A stretch of DNA of 64,000 bases, taken from Pseudomonas caspiana. Lineage in GTDB: Bacteria; Pseudomonadota; Gammaproteobacteria; Pseudomonadales; Pseudomonadaceae. Position numbers and translations under genes: made by a program. Position 1 is the first letter of the stretch. Every line of letters starts with the position of its first letter. Positions 36,148 through 45,217 of this stretch are shown piece after piece. The stretch lies in contig NZ_LOHF01000011.1 in NCBI RefSeq assembly GCF_002158995.1, forward strand, positions 1 through 64,000, given 5' to 3'. The notes under the pieces were generated by a model. The model made no database searches and was not told the origin of the DNA. It saw only the letters and a list, made by a program, of their open reading frames with translations.

Positions 36148-37206
36148 ATGAAGTTCGCTCCACGATTGCTTGCCGCTGCGCTCTGCCTTGGTCTGGCCGG
36201 GCAGGCGTTCGCTGCCACCGAGTTGAAGCACTGGCCTGAGCCCGCCGCAAAAGCACTCGACGCGATGATTGCTGCCAATGCCAACAAGGGCAATTACGCG
36301 GTTTTCGACATGGACAACACCAGCTACCGCTTCGACCTCGAAGAGTCGCTGCTGCCGTACATGGAAAGCAAAGGGCTGATCACCCGAGAGAAACTCGATC
36401 CGTCCCTCAAGCTCATGCCTTTCAAGGACACGGCTGACCACAAGGAAAGCCTGTTCAGCTATTACTACCGCCTGTGTGAAGTCGACGACATGGTTTGCTA
36501 CCCATGGGTCGCTCAGGTGTTCTCAGGCTTTACCCTCAAAGAACTCAAAGGCTATGTCGATGAGCTGATGGCCTTGGGTAAACCGATCCCGGCGACTTAC
36601 TACGATGGCGATGTGGTCAAGAAGCTCGACGTTGAGCCGCCACGTATCTTCACCGGCCAGAAAGAGCTGTTCAACAAGCTGATGGAAAACGGCATTGAGG
36701 TTTACGTGATGACAGCCGCATCCGAAGAGCTGGTGCGGATGGTCGCCTCCGATCCCAAGTACGGCTACAACGTAAAACCGCAGAACGTGATTGGCGTGAC
36801 CCTGCTACTCAAGGACAAGAAGACCGGCGAGCTGACTACCGCGCGCAAGCAGATCACGGCGGGCAAGTACGACGAGAAGGCTAACCTCGGTCTGGAGTTG
36901 ACGCCTTATCTCTGGACGCCTGCGACCTGGATGGCGGGCAAGCAGGCAGCGATCCTGACCTACATCGATCAATGGAAAAAGCCGGTGCTGGTCGGCGGCG
37001 ATACGCCTACAAGCGATGGCTACATGCTGTTCCACGGAGTAGACGTCAGCAAAGGCGGCGTGCACCTGTGGATCAACCGCAAAGACAAATACATGACCCA
37101 GTTGAACGGCATGATCAAAAGCAATGCCGAGGCTCAGGCCAAAGAAGGTTTGCCTGTGACGGCGGACAAGAACTGGGTGATCGTCAAGCCGGATGAGATT
37201 CAGTAA
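36148..37206 (+). CDS. pchP: Phosphorylcholine phosphatase (HAD family)
   Basis: 352 residues with signal peptide [20 protein letters not shown], cleaved after AFA. HAD motifs: I is D54-M-D-N-T58, II is the serine in [11 protein letters not shown] is the lysine in [10 protein letters not shown], and the metal site is GGDTPTSDG. These match PchP of P. aeruginosa, a periplasmic enzyme that splits phosphorylcholine into choline and phosphate. In that species it is induced by choline. SD AGGGGGATACC precedes the ATG. Together with betT it points to use of host- or plant-derived choline compounds. Confidence 0.9.
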   Translation: MKFAPRLLAAALCLGLAGQAFAATELKHWPEPAAKALDAMIAANANKGNYAVFDMDNTSYRFDLEESLLPYMESKGLITREKLDPSLKLMPFKDTADHKESLFSYYYRLCEVDDMVCYPWVAQVFSGFTLKELKGYVDELMALGKPIPATYYDGDVVKKLDVEPPRIFTGQKELFNKLMENGIEVYVMTAASEELVRMVASDPKYGYNVKPQNVIGVTLLLKDKKTGELTTARKQITAGKYDEKANLGLELTPYLWTPATWMAGKQAAILTYIDQWKKPVLVGGDTPTSDGYMLFHGVDVSKGGVHLWINRKDKYMTQLNGMIKSNAEAQAKEGLPVTADKNWVIVKPDEIQ

Positions 37207-37255
37207 ATAGAGTGCTTATCAAAAGACTCACAACTATCTGATTTGGAATATTTTC

Positions 37256-37344
37256 TGTAGGAGCTCACGAGCGACGCGAGGCAGCGATGGCGTTCTGTCT
37301 GATGCACCGCTATCGCTGCCTCGCGGTGCTCGTAAGCTCCTACA
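37256..37344. repeat. REP pair, CACGAGC-GCGAGG class, with extended flank
   Basis: Units TGTAGGAGCTCACGAGCGAC and the inverted partner ending CTCGTAAGCTCCTACA. The 38 bases before it (37218-37255) also resemble those before the copy at 49838. Confidence 0.88.
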
Positions 37345-37422
37345 GGTCCAATGCTTTTTGCGAGCCAATCGCTGTGGCTGGGATGTCGGCGTCCCTCGTT
37401 TAGAAACATGTTCGTGAGTAAT

Positions 37423-37452
37423 AAAAAACCCGGCATCGCTGCCGGGTTTTTT
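37423..37452. terminator. Bidirectional terminator between pchP and ilvD
   Basis: Stem CCCGGCA/TGCCGGG with a TCGC loop, an A run on the left and a T run on the right, so it can end transcription from both convergent genes. Confidence 0.9.
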
Positions 37453-37469
37453 GTGGTCGCTGAGAAAGC

Positions 37470-39317
37470 TTAAGGCACCAGCTTGTCCAGCAACGCCTTG
37501 TCGCGCACAGCGCCTTTGTCGGCGCTGGTGGCAAGCAGAGCGTAGGCTTTCAGGGCAGTCGTCACTTTACGTGGGCGTACTTCAACCGGCTTCCAGCCTT
37601 TCTGGTCTTGTTCGGCGCGGCGTGCGGCCATTTCTGCGTCGTCGATCAACAGGTTGATCGAGCGGTTCGGGATGTCGATCAGCACCTTGTCGCCATCACG
37701 CACCAGACCGATCGCGCCGCCAGCGGCTGCTTCCGGCGACGCATGGCCGATGGACAGGCCTGAAGTACCCCCCGAGAAACGGCCGTCGGTGAGCAATGCA
37801 CACGCTTTGCCCAGACCTTTGGATTTCAGGTAAGACGTCGGGTACAGCATCTCCTGCATGCCCGGGCCGCCTTTCGGGCCTTCGTAGCGGATGATCACGA
37901 TGTCGCCTGCTTTGACCTCGTCAGCGAGGATGCCGCGAACTGCGCTGTCCTGGCTTTCGAAGATCTTGGCGTTGCCTTCGAATACATGGATCGATTCGTC
38001 AACGCCTGCGGTTTTAACGACGCAGCCGTCCAGCGCGATATTGCCGTACAGCACGGCGAGACCGCCTTCCTGTGAATAGGCGTGCTCGAAGCTACGGATG
38101 CAGCCGTTTTCACGGTCATCATCTACGGTTTCCCAGCGAGTCGACTGGCTGAACGCCGTCTGCGTCGGAATACCGGCCGGGCCTGCACGGAAGAACGTGT
38201 GCACGGCTTCGTCGTCAGTCTGGGTGATGTCCCATTTGGCGATGGCTTCGGCCATGGACGGGCTGTGGACGGTCGGCAGGTCGGTGTGCAACAGACCGCC
38301 GCGGGCCAGCGAGCCGAGGATACTGAAGATACCGCCTGCGCGGTGCACATCTTCCATGTGGTACTTCTGGATGTTCGGCGCCACTTTGCACAGCTGAGGA
38401 ACCTTGCGGGACAGACGATCAATGTCACGCAGGTCGAAAGCGATCTCGGCTTCCTGAGCGGCTGCCAGCAAGTGCAGGATGGTGTTGGTCGAGCCGCCCA
38501 TGGCGATGTCGAGCATCATCGCGTTTTCGAACGCCTTGAAGTTGGCGATGTTGCGCGGCAGCACGGCGTCGTTGTTTTCGATGTAGTACTGACGGCACAG
38601 GTCGACGATGGTGCGGCCAGCCTGCAGGAACAGTTGCTCACGGTCGCTGTGCGTCGCCAGTGTCGAGCCGTTGCCCGGCAGTGCCAGACCCAGTGCTTCG
38701 GTCAGGCAGTTCATCGAGTTGGCGGTGAACATGCCGGAGCACGAGCCGCAGGTCGGGCAGGCGCTGCGCTCGTACTCGGCGACTTTTTCGTCGCTGGCTG
38801 TCGAGTCAGCTGCGATCACCATGGCATCGACCAGGTCCAGACCGTGGGAGGCGAGCTTGGTCTTGCCGGCTTCCATCGGGCCGCCGGAAACGAAGATAAC
38901 CGGGATGTTCAGGCGCAAAGCGGCCATCAACATGCCTGGGGTGATCTTGTCGCAGTTAGAGATGCAGACAATGGCGTCAGCGCAGTGGGCGTTGACCATG
39001 TATTCCACGGAGTCGGCGATGATCTCGCGGCTCGGCAGCGAATACAGCATGCCGTCGTGGCCCATGGCGATGCCGTCATCCACGGCGATGGTGTTGAATT
39101 CTTTGGCGACGCCACCGGCCCGCTCGATTTCACGGGCGACCAGTTGGCCCATGTCTTTGAGGTGGACGTGGCCCGGTACGAACTGGGTGAACGAGTTGGC
39201 AACGGCGATGATCGGTTTCTTGAAGTCCGCGTCCTTCATCCCGGTGGCGCGCCACAAGGCACGAGCGCCGGCCATGTTGCGGCCGTGGGTGGACGTTTTC
39301 GAGCGGTAATCAGGCAT
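37470..39317 (-). CDS. ilvD: Dihydroxy-acid dehydratase
   Basis: 615 residues. It catalyses the dehydration step of valine, leucine and isoleucine synthesis. The iron-sulfur cysteines are visible in [13 protein letters not shown] and [19 protein letters not shown]. The C-terminal catalytic serine region is [16 protein letters not shown] start at ATG 39317 ([15 protein letters not shown]), the universal start of the family; a longer frame upstream is non-conserved. Confidence 0.97.
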   Translation of the reverse strand: MPDYRSKTSTHGRNMAGARALWRATGMKDADFKKPIIAVANSFTQFVPGHVHLKDMGQLVAREIERAGGVAKEFNTIAVDDGIAMGHDGMLYSLPSREIIADSVEYMVNAHCADAIVCISNCDKITPGMLMAALRLNIPVIFVSGGPMEAGKTKLASHGLDLVDAMVIAADSTASDEKVAEYERSACPTCGSCSGMFTANSMNCLTEALGLALPGNGSTLATHSDREQLFLQAGRTIVDLCRQYYIENNDAVLPRNIANFKAFENAMMLDIAMGGSTNTILHLLAAAQEAEIAFDLRDIDRLSRKVPQLCKVAPNIQKYHMEDVHRAGGIFSILGSLARGGLLHTDLPTVHSPSMAEAIAKWDITQTDDEAVHTFFRAGPAGIPTQTAFSQSTRWETVDDDRENGCIRSFEHAYSQEGGLAVLYGNIALDGCVVKTAGVDESIHVFEGNAKIFESQDSAVRGILADEVKAGDIVIIRYEGPKGGPGMQEMLYPTSYLKSKGLGKACALLTDGRFSGGTSGLSIGHASPEAAAGGAIGLVRDGDKVLIDIPNRSINLLIDDAEMAARRAEQDQKGWKPVEVRPRKVTTALKAYALLATSADKGAVRDKALLDKLVP

Positions 39318-39680
39318 GGAGCACTCCGGGCGGCTAATCAGGTAAGTATGGGGGAGTGAGCTTCTTGGTTCTGTACGTAAAGTGGCTGCGCTCGCCGACT
39401 TTTCATACAGTCCCCTGTCTTCACAGAGCCAGCGGCAGTGACCGCTTGCTGCGAGGGAAACCGACGCCACGGGATCGCCGTGCGCTCGGCCTGAGCTCAT
39501 AAACCCGCCGGGGATGACTGGCGATGAATAGCGCGATTCTACACCTGTGAGGGGCAGAAGGGATGTTAAGCGGGGGATTTATGGATGAATGCCTGGGCCT
39601 ATACATTCGGCATCACTTACCTTGCGGCAATATCAGCGCCGAAGGGCTAGCGTTTTAAGCTTTCAGCGGAGTGCAATGGA
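39318..39680. other. Gap between ilvD and the RAYT gene
   Basis: About 360 bases. It must contain the ilvD promoter. No gene, REP unit or RNA recognised. The absence of a REP unit on this side of the transposase is noted. Confidence 0.5.
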
Positions 39681-40271
39681 TTGCCAGATTTGCATCGTAG
39701 TGAACAAGCACGGGCGGGGCGATATTCCGAGACGGGCCGCCCCTATTTACTTACATCGGTGGTTCAGAGCCGACGGCCTGTTTTCGTGGACTGGAGGCTG
39801 GGCCGATTAGTCGTAAAAGAATTTCGATGGGCGCAAGAACAGGGGCTGGCTAACTCCCTGGCCTGGGTCATCATGCCAGATCACTTCCATTGGCTTGTCG
39901 AGCTAAGGTCTGGAACATTGAAAGCGTTGATGCAGAGCACAAAATCCCGTAGTGCGATTGCGGTCAATCGTATGAGGGGATGTAGCGAACAGCTTTGGCA
40001 ACGAGGATTTCACGACCGTGCTCTGCGCTATGACGAGGATTTACTGACGGCCGCTCGCTATATCATCGCGAACCCGCTAAGAGCAAGGCTGGTAAGGCGC
40101 GTTGGGGATTATCCGCTCTGGGATGCTGTTGGCTTTGAGTCCGTCATCGCGAGCAAGCTCACTCCTACAGGGGAACGCATTCCAACTGTAGGAGTGAGCT
40201 TGCTCGCGATAGCGTCATGTGCAGCAACGCAAAATTCAGGGTTGATAATGCGTTTGGTTGTGATCCTGTAG
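39681..40271 (+). CDS. REP-associated tyrosine transposase (RAYT)
   Basis: 196 residues of the Y1/HUH transposase family. It has the N-terminal RYSETGRPYLLTSVVQ, the metal-binding HUH motif in WVIMPDHFHWLVEL and the catalytic tyrosine region ALRYDEDLLTAARYIIANPL. The start is TTG 39681 with GGAG 9 bases upstream; the ATG at 39676 is in another frame. The usual family end is near PLWDAV (40126). Here the frame continues about 50 residues through the adjacent REP pair, and the stop codon is the TAG of a further REP unit. The enzyme is thought to cut and move REP sequences. Confidence 0.88.
   Translation: MPDLHRSEQARAGRYSETGRPYLLTSVVQSRRPVFVDWRLGRLVVKEFRWAQEQGLANSLAWVIMPDHFHWLVELRSGTLKALMQSTKSRSAIAVNRMRGCSEQLWQRGFHDRALRYDEDLLTAARYIIANPLRARLVRRVGDYPLWDAVGFESVIASKLTPTGERIPTVGVSLLAIASCAATQNSGLIMRLVVIL
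40146..40210. repeat. REP pair inside the 3' end of the RAYT gene
   Basis: Units ATCGCGAGCAAGCTCACTCC and the inverted AGTGAGCTTGCTCGCGAT, with about 25 bases between. Same class as 35923 and 59257. It is the only REP class physically linked to the transposase here, so these are its likely substrates. Confidence 0.9.
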
Positions 40272-40294
40272 GAGCGCGATTCCCCGCGATAACG
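40266..40294. repeat. Single REP-like unit at the RAYT stop codon
   Basis: CTGTAGGAGCGCGATTCCCC, followed by GCGATAACG, has the REP head (GTAGGAGCG) with a short stem GCG/CGC. The TAG inside it ends the RAYT frame. Confidence 0.6.
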
Positions 40295-40313
40295 TCAGTT
40301 GCCGCTACGCAGG

Positions 40314-40979
40314 TTAAACCCAACCATCATTCTTCTTACGCCCACGGGTCATGGCCGGGATGATCAGGCCGATCAGCAGGCCGGCACCGGCGATGCTGCC
40401 GCCGTAGACCATGTAGCGCATCAGGACGAGGTTGTTCTCATCGCCGAGTTTGGCTTGGGTCGTGCGCAGTTCTGACTGGGCCGCGGTGAGTTGCTCGTTG
40501 AGGCCTTTACTGCGGGCTTCGAGCTCATCGATCAGCTTTTTACGGGTATCCAGGGTTTCCTGCATGCCTTGCACGCGAACCTTCCAGCCGTCATCGATGG
40601 TCTTGAGCTGGCCGCTCAGGTCGGCCACCTGTTGAGTCAGTTCCGGCAAGCGCTCAGCCTGGCCGGGCTCACTCTGCAGGTCAGCAGTCGGAATCCATAC
40701 CGAGTTGCCACCCTCGCGCACCTGGCTGTACTCGCCTTGGGTGCTGATCAATTCAACCTTCTGGCCGGACTTGAGGGTGCCGACAATACGATAGCCGTCG
40801 GTGGGGCCGCTGCGCACATAAGTATTGAGGCTGTCACTGACCCAGCGATCATTAGGTTTGGATTCTGCTGCATGCACAGTGCTGCAAGCGGCAATCAGCA
40901 AGCCAGCGCCCAGAGTGCGGTAGTTGAAAACACGAGGAAGACGAGAAATGAATGCTGAAAGATGACGAGACATAGACAT
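40314..40979 (-). CDS. SH3-domain protein, TIGR04211/YgiM type
   Basis: 221 residues. A signal peptide (LGAGLLIAACSTVHA) is followed by a bacterial SH3 domain (WVSDSLNTYVRSGPTDGYRI, about 46-110). A coiled coil comes next (about 115-185: LPELTQQVADLSGQLKTID, then ELEARSKGLNEQLTAAQSEL), and a C-terminal membrane helix, MVYGGSIAGAGLLIGLIIPA, precedes basic residues. This is the YgiM architecture, an inner-membrane anchored periplasmic protein. Function poorly known. MSMSR offers two possible ATGs, 40979 and 40973. Confidence 0.87.
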   Translation of the reverse strand: MSMSRHLSAFISRLPRVFNYRTLGAGLLIAACSTVHAAESKPNDRWVSDSLNTYVRSGPTDGYRIVGTLKSGQKVELISTQGEYSQVREGGNSVWIPTADLQSEPGQAERLPELTQQVADLSGQLKTIDDGWKVRVQGMQETLDTRKKLIDELEARSKGLNEQLTAAQSELRTTQAKLGDENNLVLMRYMVYGGSIAGAGLLIGLIIPAMTRGRKKNDGWV

Positions 40980-41399
40980 GGTTATCTTCGATAAAAGGAA
41001 AGATAAAGGCGCCGATGGTCGGGCCGGTAAAGATGGGGCAGTGATCTACAGCGCAAAAGCACTGCAACTGCGATGGATGATCGGCATGGGCGAGAAGGGG
41101 AATACATGAGCCTTTTGGGGCTCAACGCCAGCAACGCCATCCTTTTTTATCCCCACACACTGACCGTCAGAAATCGTTCGGGTTCATTGCGAGGGTGGGA
41201 CGGTGACGGTTTTCTGACTTGCGGTAGGTGCATACGGTCTTGCATAGACGCAATGACGCGATGTAAACGGAGAGCCTGTAGGAGCCAACTTGTTGGCGAG
41301 TCATGGGTCTGCGTAAGCAATGATTACGCCTCGCCAACAAGTTGGCTCCTACAAAAAGCCGAGTTTGCCTGCCATTGCAGCAAGCAAACGCGCTTCCGG
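40980..41399. other. Gap of 420 bases holding a REP pair
   Basis: Promoter side of the SH3-domain gene and 3' side of the methyltransferase gene. Apart from the REP pair at 41277-41353 I see no coding or RNA feature. Confidence 0.5.
41277..41353. repeat. REP pair, AACTTGTT class
   Basis: Units TGTAGGAGCCAACTTGTTGG and inverted CCAACAAGTTGGCTCCTACA, a perfect match in the arms. The cleanest copy of its class in the window. Confidence 0.9.
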
Positions 41400-42596
41400 T
41401 TAGCTATTCGGCAGCAAGCGGCAGGTGATGCTCTTGATGTAGCGCGTTTCAGCGATCGCCGGGTGTACCGGGTGATCCGGGCCTTGGCCGCCGCGTTCAA
41501 GCAACTGGATGTTGCGATCCAGATGGCGGGCACTGGTCAGCAAGATGTTTTGCAGGTCATCTTCCGGCAAGTGCATCGAGCACGACGCGCTGATCAGGAT
41601 GCCGTCCTTGCTGAGCAAACGCATGGCTTGCTCGTTCAGGCGACGGTATCCGGCTTCGCCGTTTTTCAGGTCTTTCTTTCGTTTGATGAAGGCTGGAGGG
41701 TCGGCAACGATCACGTCGAAACGCTCTTCGCCCGCTTTCAGTTCTTTCAGCGCAGCAAACACGTCGCCTTCAATGCAGGTTAGCTTTTCCGCAAAGCCGT
41801 TCAGGGCCGCGTTACGTTCTACACCGTCCAGCGCAAATGCAGAGGCGTCGACGCAGGTCACGTCAGTTGCGCCGAACGCTGCCGCCTGAATGCCCCAGCC
41901 GCCGATGTAGCTGTAGAGGTCCAGAACGCGTTTGCCTTTGACGTACGGAGCAATGCGCGCGCGGTTCATGCGGTGGTCGTAGAACCAGCCGGTTTTCTGG
42001 CCTTCCATGACCGGCGCTTCGAACTTCACGCCGTTCTCTTCCAGAGCAACCCATTCCGGGACCAGACCGAATGCCGTTTCCACGTAACGGTTCAGGCCTT
42101 CTGCATCACGGGCAGCCGAGTCGTTCTTGAACAGAATGCCGCTTGGCTTGAGCACTTGAACCAAAGCTGCAAGCACGTCTTCTTTATGGTTTTCCATGGT
42201 GGCGGAAGCCAGCTGGACCACCAGAATGTCGCCGAAGCGATCAACAACCAGACCCGGCAACAAGTCCGAATCGCCGTACACCAGACGGTAGAACGGCTTG
42301 TCGAACAGGCGCTCACGCAGAGACAAAGCCACGTTCAGGCGATGCACCAGCAACGACTTGTCCAGCGGCAACTTGACGTCCCGCGACAGCAGGCGGGCGC
42401 AGATCAGGTTGTTCGGGCTCATGGCGACGATGCCCAGCGGTTTGCCGCCTGCGGCTTCCAGCACGGCTTGATCACCTGCGGCAAAGCCGTGCAGTGGGGT
42501 CGCGGCTACGTCGATTTCGTTGCTGTAGACCCACAAGTGGCCGGCGCGCAGGCGACGGTCGGCGTTGGCTTTGAGGCGCAAGCTAGGCAGGGACAT
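41400..42596 (-). CDS. rlmI: rRNA (cytosine-C5) methyltransferase, RlmI type
   Basis: 398 residues. An N-terminal PUA domain (LRAGHLWVYSNEID) is followed by a middle RlmI domain and a SAM-dependent methyltransferase domain with motif I DLYSYIGGWGIQAAAFGA and motif IV VADPPAFIKRKKD. The catalytic cysteine is in SASCSMHLP. E. coli RlmI makes m5C1962 in 23S rRNA. The start at ATG 42596 fits the PUA domain. Confidence 0.88.
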   Translation of the reverse strand: MSLPSLRLKANADRRLRAGHLWVYSNEIDVAATPLHGFAAGDQAVLEAAGGKPLGIVAMSPNNLICARLLSRDVKLPLDKSLLVHRLNVALSLRERLFDKPFYRLVYGDSDLLPGLVVDRFGDILVVQLASATMENHKEDVLAALVQVLKPSGILFKNDSAARDAEGLNRYVETAFGLVPEWVALEENGVKFEAPVMEGQKTGWFYDHRMNRARIAPYVKGKRVLDLYSYIGGWGIQAAAFGATDVTCVDASAFALDGVERNAALNGFAEKLTCIEGDVFAALKELKAGEERFDVIVADPPAFIKRKKDLKNGEAGYRRLNEQAMRLLSKDGILISASCSMHLPEDDLQNILLTSARHLDRNIQLLERGGQGPDHPVHPAIAETRYIKSITCRLLPNS

Positions 42597-42908
42597 GACG
42601 TCGCTCCGGAAAAAAGAGCGGGATTATAGCGCGTCATTTCATTCAGAGGCCGCGATGATGTGAATTAACCGGCTAGTGGTTAGATGGCCCTCTGGAAGTT
42701 GCGCAAGGCTTGCGTCTGAAATGAATTTCTACAGAATCATCACGGACGAAAATTGCTTCACATCTCGATATCTTTTAACGGCTTGCGAGAGCTGCCGGTT
42801 CAGTAGCGGGTTAATTGACGCCTCTAAAGCGCTTGCCGTATGCGTCGGTGACTGTAAAGCGACAGGTATGAAGGAGTAGAATCCAGATCTGTCCTTGAGT
42901 GTTTACCT
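42597..42908. other. Divergent gap between rlmI and the HDOD gene
   Basis: About 310 bases holding both promoters. No conserved frame, repeat or RNA recognised. Confidence 0.5.
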
Positions 42909-43775
42909 ATGTCCGAAGAGCTTACGTCCGAGCAGATTCAGCAAGTCCTGCAGGGCATCAGTGTGCCTCCGCAACCGCAAATCATGGTGGATTTGCAGAT
43001 GGAGCAGTACATGCCAGACCCTGATCTTGATGTGATTGCAAAGCTGATTTCTCAGGACCCCGGCCTGTCCGGGGCGTTGCTGAAAATCGTCAACTCGGCT
43101 CACTATGGACTTGCCAACAAGATTGCCTCGATCCAGAAGGCGGTCAATCTGTTGGGGATTCGCTCAGTGATCAACCTGATCAATGCGCAGTCGATCAAGG
43201 GCGAAATGAGCGACGAAACCATCGTGACGTTGAATCGTTTCTGGGATTCGACTCAGGACGTGGCGATGACCAGCCTGACGCTGGCCAAGCGCATTGGCTC
43301 GCAAACGGTGGATGAATCCTACGCGTTGGGTCTGTTCCACGACTGCGGCATTCCGCTGATGCTCAAGCGTTTTCCGGACTATATGGACGTGCTTGAGCAG
43401 GCCTATACCAATGCAAGTGCGGAACATCGTGTCGTGGATACCGAGAACGAGAGGTTTGATACAAACCACGCCGTTGTCGGTTATTTCACTGCCAAGTCCT
43501 GGCGTTTGCCCGAACATGTCACCAATGCCATCGCCAATCACCACAATGCGCTGGCGATTTTTCAGGACGACTCCAACCGCAATGCTCCGCTGAAAAATCT
43601 CTTGGCGGTGCTGAAAATGGCCGAGCACATCTGCGCATCACACAAAGTGCTTGGCAATGAAGATGAAGATCATGAGTGGAACGCCATCGGGCATCTGATT
43701 CTCGATTACGTCGGGCTGTCCGACTACGATTTCGAAAACCTCAAAGAGAGCATTCGCGAGCTGTCCGCGCGCTGA
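42909..43775 (+). CDS. HDOD-domain signalling protein
   Basis: 288 residues, almost entirely one HDOD domain (degenerate HD phosphohydrolase). Motifs include [59 protein letters not shown] and [19 protein letters not shown]. The metal-binding HD pair is not intact, so it is probably a regulatory rather than catalytic domain. No output domain is attached. Forty-three bases separate it from mutM. Confidence 0.86.
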   Translation: MSEELTSEQIQQVLQGISVPPQPQIMVDLQMEQYMPDPDLDVIAKLISQDPGLSGALLKIVNSAHYGLANKIASIQKAVNLLGIRSVINLINAQSIKGEMSDETIVTLNRFWDSTQDVAMTSLTLAKRIGSQTVDESYALGLFHDCGIPLMLKRFPDYMDVLEQAYTNASAEHRVVDTENERFDTNHAVVGYFTAKSWRLPEHVTNAIANHHNALAIFQDDSNRNAPLKNLLAVLKMAEHICASHKVLGNEDEDHEWNAIGHLILDYVGLSDYDFENLKESIRELSAR

Positions 43776-43818
43776 TCCCGCGCGCAGTTGTGTCGCTTCG
43801 CGCATTACCGAGTTACCC

Positions 43819-44631
43819 ATGCCTGAATTACCCGAAGTTGAAACTACCCGCCGGGGCATCGCGCCTCACCTCGAAGGTCAACGGGTCAGCCGCGTCATTG
43901 TCCGTGACCGGCGTCTACGCTGGCCGATCCCTGAAGATCTGGATGTGCGCCTTTCAGGCCAGAAGATTGTAGTGGTCGAGCGGCGCGCCAAGTATTTGCT
44001 TATTCAGGCCGAAGTGGGGACGTTGATCAGCCACTTGGGTATGTCGGGCAACTTGCGTCTGGTGGAAGCGGGCTTGCCAGCGCTCAAGCATGAACATGTG
44101 GATATCGAGCTTGAGTCCGGGCTGGCGCTGCGCTATACCGATCCGCGTCGGTTTGGCGCGATGCTCTGGAGTCTGGACCCGCTCAACCACGAACTATTGA
44201 TACGCCTCGGGCCTGAGCCGTTGACCGACCTGTTTGATGGTCAGCGCCTGTTCGAGCGTTCGCGGGGCAAGTCCATGGCGGTCAAGCCGTTCATCATGGA
44301 CAACGCTGTCGTGGTTGGTGTGGGGAATATCTACGCCACCGAAGCCTTGTTTGCCGCCGGTATCGATCCGCGCCGTGAGGCGAAAACCATTTCTCGTGCC
44401 CGTTATTTGCGATTGGCGATTGAGATCAAGCGCATCCTGGCAGCCGCCATCGAGCGTGGCGGTACGACACTGCGTGATTTCATTGGTGGCGATGGTCAGC
44501 CCGGGTACTTTCAGCAAGAGTTGTTTGCCTACGGGCGTGGCGAGCAGCCCTGCAAGGTCTGTGGCACTACGTTGCGTGAAATCAAGCTGGGGCAGCGGGC
44601 GAGTGTGTATTGCCCCAAATGTCAGAAGTAG
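43819..44631 (+). CDS. mutM: Formamidopyrimidine-DNA glycosylase
   Basis: 270 residues. It removes 8-oxoguanine and ring-opened purines. The N-terminal catalytic [12 protein letters not shown] (P2, E3) is intact, the helix-two-turn-helix contains [15 protein letters not shown], and the C-terminal zinc finger [10 protein letters not shown], then YCPKCQK, has all four cysteines. The HDOD gene precedes it and a REP pair follows at once. Confidence 0.97.
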   Translation: MPELPEVETTRRGIAPHLEGQRVSRVIVRDRRLRWPIPEDLDVRLSGQKIVVVERRAKYLLIQAEVGTLISHLGMSGNLRLVEAGLPALKHEHVDIELESGLALRYTDPRRFGAMLWSLDPLNHELLIRLGPEPLTDLFDGQRLFERSRGKSMAVKPFIMDNAVVVGVGNIYATEALFAAGIDPRREAKTISRARYLRLAIEIKRILAAAIERGGTTLRDFIGGDGQPGYFQQELFAYGRGEQPCKVCGTTLREIKLGQRASVYCPKCQK

Positions 44632-44650
44632 TCCGGTAATTCCGGTTTTT

Positions 44651-44739
44651 TGTAGGCACTCACGAGCAACGCGAGGCAGCGATAGCGTTCTGTCTGATGC
44701 ACCGCCATCGCTGCCTCGCGTTGCTCGTGAGCTCCTACA
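44651..44739. repeat. REP pair, CACGAGC-GCGAGG class
   Basis: Units TGTAGGCACTCACGAGCAAC and inverted GTTGCTCGTGAGCTCCTACA, 20 bases after mutM. Confidence 0.88.
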
Positions 44740-44864
44740 GGGGCATCGGTTGAATCGGATATTGGTGGGCCCAAAATGATCCGCAATACTGCCTCACTTG
44801 CTTAACCGTCATCGCTGTTTATAGTTAACCCAATCCCATCCCGCTGTACGTGAAGGACCATGCC

Positions 44865-45206
44865 ATGAAGCCGTTTCGACTGATCGCCGCCAGCCTGGCT
44901 TTGATTTTCGGCATGCAGGCAATGCCTGTATTGGCCAACGAGCCGGTGAATCACGGCAGCGGAGATCCGGTTTACAGCATTCAGAACCCACCGGCCTACG
45001 CCATGATCGGCGACTTGTTGATCGCCCGGCCTTTGTTAATCGCCGCCACCATTGTCGGCGCCGGTCTGTTTGTCATTGCCTCTCCATTCGCCGCTGCTGG
45101 CGGAAACCTCGGCGCAACTGGCAAAGCATTGGTGGTCGATCCTGGCAAAGCCGCTTTCGTGCGTTGCCTTGGATGTACGGGCGATGGCTACGCCAAACAG
45201 GAGTAG
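44865..45206 (+). CDS. Small exported or membrane protein, unknown function
   Basis: 113 residues from ATG 44865, which has AAGGA 7 bases upstream; a GTG at 44850 would add five residues. A signal peptide ([20 protein letters not shown], cleaved near ANA/ANE) and one later membrane segment ([19 protein letters not shown], about 58-78) are visible, then a CLGCTG motif near the C terminus. Such proteins are sometimes labelled multidrug transporter in Pseudomonas genomes, a label the sequence does not support. It sits between mutM and ggt, a conserved position in the genus. Confidence 0.72.
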   Translation: MKPFRLIAASLALIFGMQAMPVLANEPVNHGSGDPVYSIQNPPAYAMIGDLLIARPLLIAATIVGAGLFVIASPFAAAGGNLGATGKALVVDPGKAAFVRCLGCTGDGYAKQE

Positions 45207-45217
45207 GACCTGTCCGC

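Noticed and set aside
38082..39359. Plus-strand open frame of 425 residues opposite ilvD
   Set aside because: Antisense shadow with no domain.
39589..39810. Plus-strand frame starting near 39676 (MDCQICIVVNKH) as an alternative RAYT start
   Set aside because: It leaves the transposase frame and lacks the family motifs; the TTG at 39681 keeps RYSETGRP in frame.
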